From positions 1 to 64,000 of the forward strand of contig CBDBOO010000072.1 of NCBI GenBank assembly GCA_965208385.1: a DNA stretch of 64,000 nucleotides, in the 5' to 3' direction. This stretch comes from Endozoicomonas sp965208385. GTDB taxonomy: Bacteria > Pseudomonadota > Gammaproteobacteria > Pseudomonadales > Endozoicomonadaceae. The translations under genes and the position numbers were made by a program. A model generated the notes under the pieces. The model saw only the letters and a list, made by a program, of their open reading frames with translations, was not told where the DNA came from and did no database searches. Positions 62,675 through 64,000 of this stretch are shown here, piece by piece. Position 1 is the stretch's first letter, and each line of letters starts with the position of its first letter.

Positions 62675-64000
62675 ATGACAATAGACAATCATAAGAGTGT
62701 ATTACGCACCTCTACGGGCAATTTACGGCTACTTAGCTCGATAGCTTTAGTCGTTCTCCTTAGTGGCTGCCAGTCCCTGACTCCGCAGAAAAATAAAGTA
62801 CCGGAAGTTGCTGGTTCAGATTCCGGCAAAGCAGATAAGACAGAGAAAATAAAAACTGAAAAAATAGTCATAAAAGAGGTCATACCCAAGGTCGTTAAAC
62901 CTAAAAAGCCTCAGGATGTGTGGGCGAGGATTCAGAATGGCCTGAGTATGGATCTGGATCAGAATAATCGACGCATTGACATTGAACTTAACTGGTACAA
63001 AAAGAATGCTTCGTATTTTAAGCGGGTTTCAAAGCGGGCAGAACCCTACATTTATTTCATCGTAAAAGAAGCTGAAGCCCGTCAGGTACCATTGGAACTG
63101 GCATTAATGCCGGTAGTAGAGAGTGCCTTCGATCCTTTTGCATACTCCCACGCAGGCGCATCCGGACTATGGCAATTTATGCCTGCCACAGGACGTCACT
63201 ACGGTTTAAAGCAGAACTGGTGGTATGACGGAAGGCGCGATGTCGTTTCATCAACCAGGGCAGCGCTCGATTACATGAAGAGTCTGCACAAGATGTTTGG
63301 TGACTGGGAACTCGCGCTGGCAGCCTTTAATTCTGGCCCTGGGCGTGTACAAAATGCAGTGAATAAAAATAAGCGGGCTGGCAAATCGACACGATTCTGG
63401 AATCTTGACTTACCCAGAGAAACGACTGCCTATGTACCGAAGCTGATTGCCCTTGGAAAAATTATCAGAAATCCGGAAAAATTCGGCATCGAACTCACGC
63501 CGGTTGCCAATAAACCCTATTTTGCCAAGGTCAATACTGGTGGGCAGATTGATATGGCCAAGGCATCCAGCTTATCAGGAGTTCCTCTGGATCAGCTCTA
63601 TAAGCTGAATCCTGGCTTGAATCGATGGTCTACACCGCCATCCGGACCTCATTATCTGATCATCCCTATTGCTCAAGCAGAACCCTTCAGAACAAAACTG
63701 ACCGGATTACCGCCAGAGAAAAGGCTGCAATGGCAACGCTATACGGTACAGTCAGGAGACAGTCTGAACCTTATTGCCAAAAAATACCGCACACGCGTAA
63801 AAATGATTGTTGATGTAAATAAACTGGATTCAAATGTTATTCGTATCGGTCAATCATTATTAATTCCTATTTCAGCGAAAAATGCTGATGCTTACACTCT
63901 TACGGCAAGACAGAGAACTATTTCCAAGCAAAACCGTTCCGTCAGTGGCCGCTACAAGATCGAATATAAAGTAAAATCCGGCGATAGCTTTTGGACCATT
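62675..64000 (+). CDS. mltD: Membrane-bound lytic murein transglycosylase D (partial)
   Basis: The first 442 residues of MltD; the gene runs past the window end. A lipoprotein signal (IALVVLLSGCQS, lipobox LSGC) targets it to the outer membrane. The catalytic SLT domain has LALMPVVESAFDPFAYSHAG (Glu), ASGLWQFMPATGRHYGL, and ELALAAFNSGPGRVQNAV. Two LysM peptidoglycan-binding repeats follow: YTVQSGDSLNLIAKKYRT and, at the edge, YKVKSGDSFWTI. It cleaves glycan strands to give 1,6-anhydro-muramic ends. The start ATG 62675 gives a normal signal peptide; the ribosome site is weak. Confidence 0.95.
   Translation, partial: MTIDNHKSVLRTSTGNLRLLSSIALVVLLSGCQSLTPQKNKVPEVAGSDSGKADKTEKIKTEKIVIKEVIPKVVKPKKPQDVWARIQNGLSMDLDQNNRRIDIELNWYKKNASYFKRVSKRAEPYIYFIVKEAEARQVPLELALMPVVESAFDPFAYSHAGASGLWQFMPATGRHYGLKQNWWYDGRRDVVSSTRAALDYMKSLHKMFGDWELALAAFNSGPGRVQNAVNKNKRAGKSTRFWNLDLPRETTAYVPKLIALGKIIRNPEKFGIELTPVANKPYFAKVNTGGQIDMAKASSLSGVPLDQLYKLNPGLNRWSTPPSGPHYLIIPIAQAEPFRTKLTGLPPEKRLQWQRYTVQSGDSLNLIAKKYRTRVKMIVDVNKLDSNVIRIGQSLLIPISAKNADAYTLTARQRTISKQNRSVSGRYKIEYKVKSGDSFWTI

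Overview
The window is an insertion-sequence and group II intron graveyard (about 1-50,240) joined to ordinary chromosome (about 50,250-64,000). The chromosomal part (murE-like, LysR, cysI-DUF934, a CPA2 antiporter, sohB, nudC, dnaQ, rnhA, a yafS-type methyltransferase, gloB, mltD) points to a gammaproteobacterium. The very high IS load, the marine-type IS families and a secreted eukaryote-like RING-H2 protein suggest a host-associated marine lineage such as Endozoicomonas. That name is inference, not something the sequence proves. I saw no rRNA, tRNA or CRISPR.

Layout. 1-6656: a DDE element (called ISD here) split by an IS66-type element (670-5974), which itself carries a second, intact ISD (1781-3409) and a group II intron (I1). 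6657-10059: ISKra4-family copies and an IS4 fragment. 10060-21753: four minus-strand group II introns in series (A, B, D, C), interrupted by ISAs1, two different ISL3 elements and an ISKra4 element that carries a 156-bp MITE. 21754-21801: a bidirectional terminator hairpin. 21802-24070: three head-to-tail ORF-less group II introns (T1-T3). 24071-31316: intron J and an IS4-type element (IS-X), both broken by an inversion between two ISL3 copies; a RING-H2 gene is enclosed. 31317-36733: IS91 remnant and an IS66 element with tnpA, tnpB and an interrupted tnpC. 36736-39291: two introns (I2, H) joined tail to tail. 39318-42594: IS1634 and an IS-X copy. 42840-43925: a TraB/GumN gene. 44401-48410: nested introns K, G, F, E. 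48411-50239: ISL3 and an IS1 remnant.

The most unusual signal is that the group II introns use other group II introns as landing sites, at two recurring places. One is the junction just after ribozyme domain V (J in T3, K in G, B in D). The other is the codon just after the catalytic YADD motif of the host intron's reverse transcriptase (D in C, E in F, F in G). Both sites are among the most conserved parts of group II introns, so an intron homing there can spread through any related intron. Intact reverse transcriptases remain in I1 (4393-5901) and B (15342-16619); most others are broken and could only move in trans.

A second candidate system is a 47-48 bp element made of two short hairpins. 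It occurs three times inside different introns, and its stems differ by compensatory base changes. A truncated REP-type (Y1) transposase gene sits at 44099-44275.

From about 50,250 the window is compact and normal. murE-like and lysR are divergent around a 15-bp palindrome. cysI and the DUF934 gene overlap. The methyltransferase, rnhA and dnaQ are tightly spaced on the minus strand, with nudC and sohB further along. gloB and mltD run the other way, with mltD continuing past the window end.
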